NCBI GenBank assembly: GCA_046705285.1
Contig: JBJKQK010000211.1
Location: forward strand, 8,292-72,291
Reading direction: 5' to 3'
Length of the DNA: 64,000 nt
Origin: SCRD01 sp046705285
Lineage (GTDB): Bacteria > Acidobacteriota > Terriglobia > UBA7540
Positions 1-9,304 of the stretch are shown here, in pieces. Under the pieces are notes generated by a model. The model was not told the origin of the DNA. It saw only the letters and a list, made by a program, of their open reading frames with translations, and made no database searches. Position 1 is the stretch's first letter. Each line of letters opens with the position of its first letter. Both the position numbers and the translations under genes were made by a program.

Positions 1-382
1 CCGCCCGCATGTGCCAATGGTCGGGCGTGGCAATGATGACCGCGTCAATGTCCTGTCGGGCTAAGATTTCCGCGTAGTCACGGGTGGTTTGAATATCGCC
101 TCCCCAAAGCTCTCTGGAGTGAGTCAGCCGCCCGTCGTAACAGTCCGCCGCAGCCATCACCTTCACTCCGGGAACCTGCGCGGCCGTCTTCGTATCAAAC
201 TGTCCCTGGCCGCCGGCGCCAATCAGAGCAATCTGCAAATGATCGTTGGCGGCCACAGGCCGTGCCGGCTCGCCCTGCTCATCGGCCATCACATAATGTT
301 TTATGCCGCCGGACATGAATGTCCCCGCAGTCATGATGCCGCCTGCTTTCAGAAAACCTCTCCGACCCACTTTGTTTGCCAT
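1..382 (-). CDS. Gfo/Idh/MocA-family oxidoreductase, N-terminal part (runs off the window)
   Basis: This is the first 127 residues of a secreted NAD(P)-dependent sugar-type oxidoreductase; the 3' end lies beyond base 1. It starts at the ATG at 380-382 with a weak AGGTGG site just upstream. A twin-arginine signal is visible (R7-R8 in GRRGFLKAGG), followed by the Rossmann loop IGAGGQG at about residues 54-60 and the motif ATPDHWH near the cut end, which is typical of Tat-exported members of this family. Such proteins commonly act on sugars or cyclitols outside the cytoplasm. It lies downstream of the RND pump on the same strand after a gap of 167 bases, so it is probably a separate unit. The substrate cannot be told from this fragment. 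Confidence 0.9.
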   Translation of the reverse strand, partial: MANKVGRRGFLKAGGIMTAGTFMSGGIKHYVMADEQGEPARPVAANDHLQIALIGAGGQGQFDTKTAAQVPGVKVMAAADCYDGRLTHSRELWGGDIQTTRDYAEILARQDIDAVIIATPDHWHMRA

Positions 383-549
383 CGACTTTCACCACCTGGA
401 TTGCAGAATTGATTGTCGGTACTCTACCGGACAGGAGCGCAAGTGTCAATCGCCAAGTGGGTCCTGCGGAGCCGTGCGAATGATGCCAGAAGCGTTTTCG
501 GCAAAATCGCTCGCCCGGAAGTCGAAAAACCCTATTAACACAATACGGT

Positions 550-3500
550 TCAGGACAGGTGTTCTGCGTCAGGCGCAAGGACCGGCTCGCCAATAACCTC
601 AGGCGCTTGCTGGCGCTTGCCGGCGTGTCGCCATTTCAGGAAGGAATCCATGTAAGTGTAAAAGACCGGCGTGAGATAAAGGGTTACGAATTGCGCGAAC
701 AGGAGGCCGCCGACCACACAAAGACCCAAGGGGCGCCGGGCATCGGCGTCGGCGCCAATCCCGATGGCAATGGGTAAGGTGCCAATGATCGCACAGGCGG
801 TGGTCATCATGATGGGGCGGAAACGAATCATGGAACCCTGGTAGGCCGATTCGATGGCCGAGAAATTGCCTTTGCGCTCCAGCTCCAGGGCGAAATCGAC
901 CATCATAATGGCGTTCTTTTTGACGATGCCAATGAGCATGATCAGACCGACAAAGCCGTAAAGATCAAGCTGCATGTGGAACAGCGAGAGCGTGAGCAGG
1001 CCGCCGAAAGCCGCCGCCGGCAGCCCGGTAAGAATGGTGATGGGGTGAACGTAGCTCTCGTAGAGGATGCCCAGCACAATATAGATAACCAGTACCGTCA
1101 CGATCAGCAGAATGCCCAAGCCGGTGAGAGACTGCTGGAAGGCCTGCGCAGTGCCCTGGAAACTGGTGGTGATGGAAATCGGCAGCATGGACTTGGCAAG
1201 ACTGTCCACTTCAGTAACCGCCTGGCCCAGGGCGACGCCACGCGCCAGGTTGAAAGACATGGTCGCGGAGGGGAGCTGGCCGCTATGGTTGACCGTAAGA
1301 GGGCCCACGCTGGTCGTGAATTTTGAGACGGCGCTGAGCGGAACGAGCTGCCCGGAGGAAGAGTGGATGTAAAGCTCGGAGAGCATGTTGGGATCGCTTT
1401 GAAAGCGTTTCTGCACCTGGAGGACGACCCAGTATTCGTCGTTCGCAGTGTATATGGGAGACACCAGGCGCTGGCCGTAGGCGCTGTAGAGGGCATCCTC
1501 AACCTGCTGGGGAGTCACTCCCAATGCAGCAGCTTTTTGGCGGTCAACCACGACGTTGGCCTGGGGATTTCGAATTTGCAGGTCGCTGGTGACGTCGACG
1601 AGGCCAGGCAGAGTCTTCATCTTCGCTTCAAACATCTCCGCATACTTATACAACTGATCGATATCCGGGCTGGACAGGGTGAACTGATACAGGCTCTTGG
1701 TCATGTGGCCGCCAATGCGAATGGCGGGCGGGTTGGTAAGGAAAACCCGAATCCCGGGAATCTTGTTCAGCTTTGGCTGCAACTCGCGGATCACGTCATT
1801 GATGGTCAAGTGATGTTCATAGAGCGGGCGGATGAATCGCACCACCGAATCGAGAACAGGGACATGCCCGTAATGCGCAACCAAACGATCGTAGGCCGGG
1901 TTGTGGGTCCAGGGGCGGTCAGAACGGTCTTTCAAATGGAGGAACGCGTGGCCATTGTTAAGGCCGGAGCTGTTTGAGCCGCTGATGCCCGAGAAAAACT
2001 GAACGACACTCGGATCGGCCTGAAAAATACGATTGACAGCTTCCTGATGGGCCTTCATCGCGTCGAAGGAGATCCCCTGGTTGGCTTCAGTCGCAGCGGA
2101 AATTTCCGAGAGATCGTCTTCGGGCAGGAAACCTTTCGGAATCGCCCAAAACTGCCATGCCGTGCCCACGAGGATGAGAAAACCGAGGCCCATCACCGCG
2201 ACGCGGTGCCGCAGCGCCCAGCGAAGGCTTGCACCGTACCCACGGAGCGCTACCTCAAGAATCTTTTCCAGTGTCCGATACAGCCAGCCATGAGACCGCG
2301 CGTGTTCAGGGCGCAGATACCTCCGGCAGAGCATCGGGCTGAGGGTGACGGAAACAAAGCCGGAAACGAGGACGGCTGAAATAATGACGACAGCGAACTC
2401 ATGGAGCAGACGGCCAAAGACCCCGGGCATGAAAAAGACAGGGAGAAAGACGACAGCTAGCGACAGGGTCATCGAAAGAATCGTGAAATTGACTTCTTTC
2501 GATCCGTCAAGGGCCGCTTGAAGCGGTCCCTTTCCCATCTCCATATGGCGCACGATATTTTCCAGCATCACGATGGCGTCATCGACGACGAAACCCACCG
2601 ACAGAGTCAGCGCCAGAAGCGATAAGTTGTCGATGGTGTAGCCAAGCAGGTACATCGCTGCGAAGGTGCCTATGATCGCCATCGGCAGGGCCAGGCTCGG
2701 GATCACGGTGGCGGAAATGTTGCGCAGAAAAAGGAAGATGACAAGAACCACCAGAAAGACAGCCAGGAGAAGCGTGAACTTGACGTCATTGACGGAGTTT
2801 TCGATTGGAACCGATCGATCGTACTCGATGGAGAGATGGATCGACGGCGGCACCATCGAGTAGAAGCGCGGAATGAGTTTGCGGATGTCCTTGACGATGT
2901 CGATCGTGTTGGTGCCGGGCTGCCGCATAACGGCCAACATGATGCCGGGGACGTTGTTGATCCAGTTCGCGACATACTCATCCTGAACTCCGTTCCGGAC
3001 GGTGGCTACCTGATCAAGCTGCACCGGCGCTCCGTTGCGATAAGCAACGATGAGAGGCCGATAGACGGCAGCGTCGGAAAGTTGGCCATTCGATTCGATG
3101 TTGTAGGCCTTGTGAGCGCCGTAGAGCGTGCCCATCGGCATGTTGACGTTGGCGTTTTGAATGGCCTGCTCAACCTGGTCAATGCCGATCTGGCGGCTGG
3201 CAAGCTCCTGGGGATTCAGATTGACGCGCACTGCGTACTTCGCCGAGCCGTTGACATCAACCTCTGCAACGCCGGGAACCATTGAAATCTGTTCGGCAAT
3301 AAGATCCTCGGCGTATTTGTCGACATCGTAGAGCGGCAGTGTCGGCGATGTTACGGCCAGCAGAAAGATGGGCGAGTCGGCTGGGTTGACCTTTCGGAAC
3401 GTGGGAGGAAAAGGCATGTTGGCCGGAAGTTGATTCGCCGCGGCGGCGATGGCCGACTGGACATCGAGGGCAGCCGAGTCGATATTACGGCTGAGATCGA

Positions 3501-3783
3501 ACTGAAGAGTGATCTGTGTGTTACCCAGCGAACTGGTGGATGTCATCGAGTCCAGGCCGGCAATGGTCGTGAACTGCTTTTCCAGCGGGGTCGCCACAGA
3601 TGAAGCCATCGTTTCGGGACTCGCGCCGGGAAGGCCAGCGGACACTTGAATCGTGGGAAAATCCACGTTCGGCAAATCACTGACGGCTAGATCGCGGTAG
3701 CCGAGAATACCGAAAAGGAGAATGGCCAGCATCAGGAGGCTGGTCATAACCGGCCGGCGAATGAAGGGCTCACAGAGATTCAT
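550..3783 (-). CDS. RND efflux permease, HAE1/MdtB-MdtC-like
   Basis: This 1077-residue inner-membrane proton/drug antiporter has full family length. The N-terminus (NLCEPFIRRPVMTSLLMLAI) is typical of the MdtB/MdtC/MuxB branch. TM4 carries the proton-relay aspartate pair in GFVVDDAIVMLEN, and two large periplasmic loops lie between the first and second and between the seventh and eighth membrane helices. It begins 15 bases after the stop of the adaptor gene on the same strand, so the two form an operon. No TolC-type outer-membrane gene is adjacent, so the pump presumably borrows one encoded elsewhere. Family known: export of drugs, bile salts or siderophores. The actual substrate here is not visible. 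Confidence 0.95.
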   Translation of the reverse strand: MNLCEPFIRRPVMTSLLMLAILLFGILGYRDLAVSDLPNVDFPTIQVSAGLPGASPETMASSVATPLEKQFTTIAGLDSMTSTSSLGNTQITLQFDLSRNIDSAALDVQSAIAAAANQLPANMPFPPTFRKVNPADSPIFLLAVTSPTLPLYDVDKYAEDLIAEQISMVPGVAEVDVNGSAKYAVRVNLNPQELASRQIGIDQVEQAIQNANVNMPMGTLYGAHKAYNIESNGQLSDAAVYRPLIVAYRNGAPVQLDQVATVRNGVQDEYVANWINNVPGIMLAVMRQPGTNTIDIVKDIRKLIPRFYSMVPPSIHLSIEYDRSVPIENSVNDVKFTLLLAVFLVVLVIFLFLRNISATVIPSLALPMAIIGTFAAMYLLGYTIDNLSLLALTLSVGFVVDDAIVMLENIVRHMEMGKGPLQAALDGSKEVNFTILSMTLSLAVVFLPVFFMPGVFGRLLHEFAVVIISAVLVSGFVSVTLSPMLCRRYLRPEHARSHGWLYRTLEKILEVALRGYGASLRWALRHRVAVMGLGFLILVGTAWQFWAIPKGFLPEDDLSEISAATEANQGISFDAMKAHQEAVNRIFQADPSVVQFFSGISGSNSSGLNNGHAFLHLKDRSDRPWTHNPAYDRLVAHYGHVPVLDSVVRFIRPLYEHHLTINDVIRELQPKLNKIPGIRVFLTNPPAIRIGGHMTKSLYQFTLSSPDIDQLYKYAEMFEAKMKTLPGLVDVTSDLQIRNPQANVVVDRQKAAALGVTPQQVEDALYSAYGQRLVSPIYTANDEYWVVLQVQKRFQSDPNMLSELYIHSSSGQLVPLSAVSKFTTSVGPLTVNHSGQLPSATMSFNLARGVALGQAVTEVDSLAKSMLPISITTSFQGTAQAFQQSLTGLGILLIVTVLVIYIVLGILYESYVHPITILTGLPAAAFGGLLTLSLFHMQLDLYGFVGLIMLIGIVKKNAIMMVDFALELERKGNFSAIESAYQGSMIRFRPIMMTTACAIIGTLPIAIGIGADADARRPLGLCVVGGLLFAQFVTLYLTPVFYTYMDSFLKWRHAGKRQQAPEVIGEPVLAPDAEHLS

Positions 3784-3798
3784 GGAATTCCGGCTTTG

Positions 3799-4938
3799 TC
3801 AGAGCGACTTGGTAAAATAGACTTTCGATCCGGGAACCAGGCGTACCTGCCCGTCCGTGACTACCGTTTCGCCGGCGGCGAGACCCTGCAAAACTTCCAT
3901 CTGGCCGTTGGCGGCTTGTCCTACTTTCACTTGCCGGACATCGACAGTCTTGTCCGGTTTCACGACAAAAACGTAATCGCCCTGCTGCCCCGTCTGCACC
4001 GTCTGGGAGGGAACAACCAGCACGTTCTGCTGCTCACCAAGCTTCAGCAAGACATTGGAGAACTGGCCGGGCCAAAGGTGATGATCGATGTTGGAAAATG
4101 TGGCCATCAGCTCAATTGTCCCGGTGGCCGTGTCCACGGTGTTGTTGACGAAACTCAGAACACCGGTTTCCGGGTCGGCGTCGCCCGGTGGAGTGGCCCG
4201 AACACGCAATCGGGATCTGGCCATCGACTGCTTGATCGGCTCCAGATACTGCTGGGGAACAGAGAAATTGACGTAGATGGGTGAAACCTGGTTGATCACT
4301 ACAAGCACCGGGAGGTCATTGGCCTTCACAGTGGCTCCAGGAGAGATAAGCTGGGCGCCCGTAACACCGTTGATGGGAGCATAGATGGAACAATAGGAAA
4401 GTTGGATTTTCGCGGTCTGGATGGCAGCCTCGTCGGCGCGGACAGTGGCCAGAGCGGCCGTTGAGGTTGCCAAAGCCTGGTCGTACTGCTCCGGGGAAAC
4501 GATGCCCTGCTTGTAAAGCTTTTCACTGCGCTGGAGTTCCACCTTGCTGAGCTGGGCCTGCGCCTTGTCCCTGGCGAGCGCCGCCTCAGCCTGGGCAAGG
4601 GCGGCGAGGAAGGGATCCTTGTCCAGCGTCACCAGCAAGTCTCCTTTGCGAACAAACTGGCCTTGCTTGTAATGGACTTCCTTGACGATGCCGGCAACCT
4701 GCGACTCGACCGAAACCGTTTGGAACGCCTGGCCGGTACCGATGGCGCTTAAATCGATTGGGATGTTGCTCCGCTTCACCTTGGCGACCATGACCGGGAC
4801 GGGGCTATTGTCCTTCGGTCTCGCAATCTCGCCGCTGGTGGCTGAGCCTTGTGCTGGCACGTCACCGCCGCTGCACCCTGCAAGAAGCAGTGCTGATAAA
4901 AGTGTGATAGGAATGAGAATCTTGCCAACGCGGCTCAT
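3799..4938 (-). CDS. RND efflux periplasmic adaptor, HlyD/MdtA-like lipoprotein
   Basis: This membrane-fusion subunit should bridge the RND permease to an outer-membrane channel. I placed the start at the ATG at 4936-4938 because AGGAAG precedes it and the protein then begins with a clean lipoprotein signal ending LLLAGC (lipid-bearing Cys 22). Upstream in-frame starts would put 25 charged residues before that signal. The order is typical: lipoyl half-motif (VAGIVKEVHYKQGQFVRKGD), alpha-helical hairpin, second lipoyl half (YAPINGVTGAQLISPGATV), beta-barrel, and a C-terminal membrane-proximal domain. Length is 379 residues, normal for the family. It is co-transcribed with the permease 15 bases downstream. 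Confidence 0.93.
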   Translation of the reverse strand: MSRVGKILIPITLLSALLLAGCSGGDVPAQGSATSGEIARPKDNSPVPVMVAKVKRSNIPIDLSAIGTGQAFQTVSVESQVAGIVKEVHYKQGQFVRKGDLLVTLDKDPFLAALAQAEAALARDKAQAQLSKVELQRSEKLYKQGIVSPEQYDQALATSTAALATVRADEAAIQTAKIQLSYCSIYAPINGVTGAQLISPGATVKANDLPVLVVINQVSPIYVNFSVPQQYLEPIKQSMARSRLRVRATPPGDADPETGVLSFVNNTVDTATGTIELMATFSNIDHHLWPGQFSNVLLKLGEQQNVLVVPSQTVQTGQQGDYVFVVKPDKTVDVRQVKVGQAANGQMEVLQGLAAGETVVTDGQVRLVPGSKVYFTKSL

Positions 4939-5140
4939 TCGCCCAGGCTTCCTGTTGTTCGCAATAATTATCCCACATTTCCTTATTGAAGGGACGTGTT
5001 TATTGACGCGCATAGGGTCCCATTGGTTACACCCGATTCTGGCGGGCTTGGTACTGAGCAGGCGATCATGCGTTCGAGGCCAGCACGTGATAAGTCGAGA
5101 AGCTGCCGCTGAAGATGTGGGGGGTAAGTGGCAACGACTT

Positions 5141-5193
5141 GGCCTGCCGCACGGAGGCCCTCAAAAATAGATTAGAAAGTTGGGCGGCAGGCC
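5141..5193. repeat. 10-bp perfect inverted repeat with 33-bp spacer
   Basis: GGCCTGCCGC (5141-5150) and GCGGCAGGCC (5184-5193) are exact reverse complements flanking an A-rich spacer. They lie in the 314-base gap between the start of the adaptor gene and the stop of the 5'-nucleotidase-like gene, both on the minus strand. No T-run follows either arm, so a classical terminator is not supported. It could be an operator or an RNA structure ahead of the efflux operon. The rest of the gap shows no gene. Confidence 0.5.
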
Positions 5194-5252
5194 GTCAAGC
5201 GAATCTTCTGTCTCTTTGCTCTAATTGCTCTAACCCTGAGTCGGATTTTGCC

Positions 5253-6110
5253 TCACTTGGTTTTATCCGCGGCGTCACGAATACGATTGGGATTGCCAAG
5301 CCCCAAAACTCCGACCTGAGAGACATAGGACTTTATCGCGTCAAACGCAGACCCCGGAAGGTGCTGCACGTCCCACATTTCCGTACCAATCGATTGCAGG
5401 CCCGCGTAGGTTCCTGCTGTGGCAGTCACGCTGTAGAGTTGCTCCTTCACGATCTTATTCCCGCCCACGTGCACGGAGCCTTCAAGAATCATCGCACCCA
5501 CGGGAGCGGAAGAATCATAGTCCAGCCGCATGCCGGAAACCTGGGGGAAGTAGTCATCACCGAAATAAAGAGTGGCCTCGAGCGCCTTCAACAGCACGGC
5601 CCCGGTCACTCGAAAAGTGAACAGCGGCCATGCCCTCAGAGGCTGTTCAAAGGAGGCGAACTCAGAGTAGCTCATCGCACGGAAGATGTCCGCTCCAACG
5701 ACCGGGCCCGCGGGCACGGCATCTCCGTTGCCCAGAACCAGCACATCCAGCCCCAAGGACTTGAGCTGCTGAAGTTCGGGAATACCGTAGAAGTGTTTGA
5801 AGAAAAGGTCGCCTTCCATGACATCGCCTGCGTGGACGAAAAGCGCCTGTGTATTAAGCTTCCTCTCCTCCGCGACAATCGCTGCAACTTTGGGTAGGCC
5901 GCCCAGCTTCCCGTCGAGCATCGCGTCTTTCGGACCCCAGGCCGCCAGATGGGAATGGGTGTCGCCGATGTGCAGCAGGGTGAACTGGCCTGTCTGCGCG
6001 ACCGCCTCGGTTGCCGTCGCCAGCCAAAGGCCAGAGAGCATCAGGACACAGGTTATTCGCAGCACCCTGGAGAGTGCTGCCGAAAGCTTAACGAAAGTAT
6101 GGTTTCTCAT
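5253..6110 (-). CDS. 5'-nucleotidase-like secreted protein missing its central region
   Basis: The start at ATG 6108-6110 is fixed by AGGAGG six bases upstream; 285 residues follow, with an N-terminal signal peptide. Residues 45-128 look like the start of a calcineurin-type metallophosphatase: GDTHSH (D50, H52), HAGDVMEGD (D96) and LGN at 126-128. The LGN should be followed by the HE of LGNHE. Instead the sequence passes straight into GDAVPAGPVVGADIF, which belongs to the C-terminal domain of bacterial 5'-nucleotidases (UshA/NT5E family). The distal metal-binding histidines are therefore absent. Full-length members are usually 500 residues or more. I infer an in-frame internal deletion, joined near base 5725. 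The product is probably not a working nucleotidase, though the frame is intact and the start signal strong. Confidence 0.75.
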   Translation of the reverse strand: MRNHTFVKLSAALSRVLRITCVLMLSGLWLATATEAVAQTGQFTLLHIGDTHSHLAAWGPKDAMLDGKLGGLPKVAAIVAEERKLNTQALFVHAGDVMEGDLFFKHFYGIPELQQLKSLGLDVLVLGNGDAVPAGPVVGADIFRAMSYSEFASFEQPLRAWPLFTFRVTGAVLLKALEATLYFGDDYFPQVSGMRLDYDSSAPVGAMILEGSVHVGGNKIVKEQLYSVTATAGTYAGLQSIGTEMWDVQHLPGSAFDAIKSYVSQVGVLGLGNPNRIRDAADKTK

Positions 6111-6451
6111 TGATTCCTCCTGGCTTGAAACCACAGACCAGCGCGATGGGGACCGGCGCTCCGGGAGCCCGTTAGCTCAGTAACCCTAGGCAGACATCCG
6201 ATTATTGCCCCGTGATTTGCCTCCGTGCCGGAAGGCGCTGGCCGGAGTCGAGATTGGAGTCAATGTGTCGCACAAACCGACCCGTCGATTGCGATTATGG
6301 GCAGGAGGATGGATCAGATGAATAGAATCGAGCTTGAATTTGTCATGAATTCTGACTAACATGTAAATGATTGGTTTGAAACGGCTAAGCAACGAACTTT
6401 GCCGTCTCTAAGCTGCAGTTATCTCCAACCCGACAGCGCAGGAGCGGAAAA
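6111..6451. other. Intergenic region between divergent genes
   Basis: This 341-base region separates the 5'-nucleotidase-like gene (minus) from the winged-helix/TPR regulator (plus). It should hold promoters for both. One sigma-70-like promoter facing right is listed separately. No reading frame here looks coding. Confidence 0.5.
6334..6362 (+). promoter_or_regulatory. Candidate sigma-70 promoter for the winged-helix/TPR regulator
   Basis: TTGAAT (6334-6339), a 17-base spacer and TAACAT (6357-6362) lie about 90 bases upstream of the regulator's ATG at 6452, in a locally AT-rich patch. The -35 and -10 boxes each depart from consensus at two positions, so this is a candidate only. Confidence 0.3.
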
Positions 6452-8206
6452 ATGTCAAACATTATCCGCTTCGGTTCGTTTGAAGCTGAACTGAACTCCG
6501 GCCAACTCCGCAAAGGCGGAGCGAGAGTCAGGCTCCGTCATCAATCATTCCAAATCCTGTCCTGGCTGCTCGAGCACCCCGGACAGGTCATCACGCGCGA
6601 GGATCTGCGACGCCGGCTCTGGGGGGACGACGTCTTTGTCGACGTCGAGAACAACCTGAACACCGCAATAGCGCAGTTGCGCGAGGCGCTGAACGACTCG
6701 GCAGATCACCCGCGCTTCATCGAAACGCTGCCCAGGCGCGGGTATCGCTTTATCGCCGATGTGTATGAGCCAACGGCGGAGACGGTGAAGTCGGCAACCA
6801 ACAGAGCGCGGCTGGTGGTGCTGCCCTTTGTGAACTTGAGCGGCGATCCGGCACAGGAATACATGGGTGATGCGTTGACCGAAGAAATCATCACCGCATT
6901 GGCCAGCCTGGCGCCGGAGCAACTGGCGGTGATTGCCCGCACCACGTCCATGCACTACAAGGGAAGCCATAAGGATGTGGCGCGCATCGGCCGCGAGTTG
7001 AACGCAGATTACCTGGTGGAAGGCGGCATCCGGCGCGACGGCCGCCACATCGGAATCAACGTGCAGCTTGTTCAGACCAGTGACCAGGCCCATCTGTTCG
7101 CCAGAAAGTACGACGTCCCGCTGCGCGAGATGTTCAACGTTCAGAGCTGCATCTCGCAGGCAATCGCCGCGTACATTCCGGCGGTGGCAGATCGAATGCG
7201 CACCGGGCTGGCCAGTGTCGCGCAAGCCCGCCCAAAACCTGTCGAGGATCTCACCGCTCTTGACCAGTACATCCGAGGCCGCAACCTGATAGGCAAGGGT
7301 ACTGCCGCAGCCTTTGCAGCCGCCAGACAGCATCTGGAAAAGGCGGTGGCACGCGCGCCGGAGTTCGCGCAGGCGTACGACGCGCTAGCCGAGGTCTACT
7401 GGTACCTGGGCTACCTCGGCTATATGCGGCCGCGGGAAGCCTTTTCCGCCGGCATTCTACACGCTGTGCGAGCCATCGAGCTGGACAACACGCGGGCTGA
7501 GACCCACGCGCTCCTGGGCCAGTTCCACAAGATTGCAGAGTACAACTGGCGCGATGTCAACCGGGAAATGGCCCTGGCGCTGCAGTTCGATCCAACCTCG
7601 CCGGTCGTCAGGCTGCGATACGCCATCAGCGGCTTGATGCCGCACGGGCGCGTGAATGAGGCAGTGGCGGAAATTGACCGCGCCCTCGATTTCGATCCCC
7701 TTTCCATGCTGACGCGCGCGTGGCGCGGCATCATGCTGGTGCTGAGCCGGCGCTTTGAGTGTGGCATCGAGGAAGCCAGAAAGCAGCTCGATCTCGATCC
7801 GGGTGCCTTCATGGCTCATTTCGTTCTGGGCGTAAGTTGCCGTTATCTGGGGAGGTTTGAGGAAGCAATTGCCGCCATGCGGAAAGGTGTGGAACTTTCC
7901 GGAGACGCGGCTTTCATGCTGGGCTGGCTGGGGCTGGCGCTGGGGGCGAGTGGCCGGGCCGCCGAAGCGCGCGAAGTACTCCGGCGCCTGCATGACATGG
8001 AATGCCGAGGGTACGTGCCACCGTTCAGCATTGCCTGCGTCCATCTGGGGCTGAGGGAAATTGATACCGCTTTTGACTGGCTCAATCGGGCGGTCGAAGA
8101 ATGCGACCAGTTTATAATGCCCATCAAGAGCTATGTGTTTCTCGATCCAATCCGAAGCGATCCGCGCTTTGCCGAACTGCTGTGTAAGATGAACCTTGAG
8201 CCTTGA
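6452..8206 (+). CDS. Winged-helix DNA-binding / TolB-like / TPR regulator
   Basis: This 584-residue protein opens with an OmpR/CadC-type winged helix at about residues 1-105, with the conserved ending FIETLPRRGYRFIADV. A middle domain at about residues 115-225 (VLPFVNLSGDPAQEYMGDAL, then TTSMHYKG and YLVEGGIRRDG) resembles the FlgO/TolB-like module of adenylate-cyclase-associated regulators. The remainder, about residues 260-584, is a stretch of TPR-like helical repeats. No membrane segment is visible, unlike CadC, so it should be cytoplasmic. Architectures like this are abundant in Acidobacteriota, but targets and signals are mostly unknown. It is monocistronic and faces right. Confidence 0.85.
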   Translation: MSNIIRFGSFEAELNSGQLRKGGARVRLRHQSFQILSWLLEHPGQVITREDLRRRLWGDDVFVDVENNLNTAIAQLREALNDSADHPRFIETLPRRGYRFIADVYEPTAETVKSATNRARLVVLPFVNLSGDPAQEYMGDALTEEIITALASLAPEQLAVIARTTSMHYKGSHKDVARIGRELNADYLVEGGIRRDGRHIGINVQLVQTSDQAHLFARKYDVPLREMFNVQSCISQAIAAYIPAVADRMRTGLASVAQARPKPVEDLTALDQYIRGRNLIGKGTAAAFAAARQHLEKAVARAPEFAQAYDALAEVYWYLGYLGYMRPREAFSAGILHAVRAIELDNTRAETHALLGQFHKIAEYNWRDVNREMALALQFDPTSPVVRLRYAISGLMPHGRVNEAVAEIDRALDFDPLSMLTRAWRGIMLVLSRRFECGIEEARKQLDLDPGAFMAHFVLGVSCRYLGRFEEAIAAMRKGVELSGDAAFMLGWLGLALGASGRAAEAREVLRRLHDMECRGYVPPFSIACVHLGLREIDTAFDWLNRAVEECDQFIMPIKSYVFLDPIRSDPRFAELLCKMNLEP

Positions 8207-8415
8207 TCGCGCCATATAATTCCGCACAGCAAAACGCCTCTCGATAGCACTTCGCCGAGGTTTTCGCGCGCCCTCGTACGACACCGCAGAAAGATTTTCC
8301 GCCATGCCAGGCGAGCTGCGCGACAGTTACGTTCCCGCGGGCTTCACGCCACACGGGGCCACAGCCTGTGCCGTGGAAGGGCACGCAGCCGGTCTCAATC
8401 TATTCACTGAGGAAT

Positions 8416-9273
8416 CTAATACTGGTGAACTCTGATGACGGTGTCACCGCTGAAGGTAACAAACAGCACGTGGGGCGGCAAGCCGTAAAGCCAGTCTTCC
8501 GTCTCTTCGCCGTTCGGCTTGGTTTCACCCACTTTCCGGAAAGGCACGCCCTTTGCGGAAAGGACCTCGTCGCGGTTCATTCCAACGAGAACCTGATGGT
8601 TCTTGATAGCCTTTTTGAATTTTTCAGGCACGTTCGGAGAATAGAGTTTCGTTGGCAGCTTGCGATGGAAATCCAGCACCGAGCTCAGAAGTTTCTTGGC
8701 ATGCTCAACGCTCAAATCTGGCGATTTTTGAGGAAAGGTCAGGGTGACGGAAGATCCGAAGGCAATGGGGTTCTGGTTGTCCTGCTGATCGACCGGCGTC
8801 ATCATGCCACCCATGCCGATCTCGATGTGCTGGTACCACTTCTTATGCCTTTTCCCCCCATTGTTGATCTGAAAGATGACCCGGTGAGGCTTGAACGTGA
8901 TCTTGGTGATTTCGACTGGCAAGCCCGGCTGGATTGCGGGGCCATACTGGCGGAGTTGCTCCTTGGCCTGCGCCTCGTCAATCTCTCCTTTATCGTTCAC
9001 AACAAGCCCGTTCTTCCCCCGCGGCAGAACAACTTTGGCCACCGCAATCTCGCGATCCAGGCCCCGAATCAGGAGGAGCCGGCCCAGCTCTTTGTTCGAC
9101 AGTTCTTTCCCAACGGCAACAGAAGGGCCAAGCAGCACCACAGAAGCCATCACCAGTGCAACGCAAAGTCCGGCCGAACTCGAGCCGCGTGAGATTCGCT
9201 TGTTGGATCTGTGGTCGGCACTCCCCAAGAAAAATTCGCATGCACGCCGCCAGAGGCACTTGTTGTAACTCAT
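8416..9273 (-). CDS. Secreted or membrane-anchored protein of unknown function
   Basis: This is a 285-residue protein I do not recognise. I chose the ATG at 9271-9273, with GGGGTGAGG just upstream. A hydrophobic segment (LCVALVMASVVLLGPSVAVG) at about residues 39-58 follows a basic stretch and should be a signal or anchor. The mature part is soluble, with lysine-rich patches and an MGGMMTPVDQQDNQNP stretch. The C-terminus (VLVGMNRDEVLSAKGVPFRK ... DWLYG) resembles SmpA/BamE-type lipoprotein folds, where GMt.deV...lG.P..... is a common signature. That comparison is from memory and weak. The gene starts 31 bases after the CPBP protease stop on the same strand, so the two are probably co-transcribed. 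Confidence 0.7.
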   Translation of the reverse strand: MSYNKCLWRRACEFFLGSADHRSNKRISRGSSSAGLCVALVMASVVLLGPSVAVGKELSNKELGRLLLIRGLDREIAVAKVVLPRGKNGLVVNDKGEIDEAQAKEQLRQYGPAIQPGLPVEITKITFKPHRVIFQINNGGKRHKKWYQHIEIGMGGMMTPVDQQDNQNPIAFGSSVTLTFPQKSPDLSVEHAKKLLSSVLDFHRKLPTKLYSPNVPEKFKKAIKNHQVLVGMNRDEVLSAKGVPFRKVGETKPNGEETEDWLYGLPPHVLFVTFSGDTVIRVHQY

Positions 9274-9304
9274 GGCCTCACCCCGCGCTTCCGATGCGTC
9301 GTCG

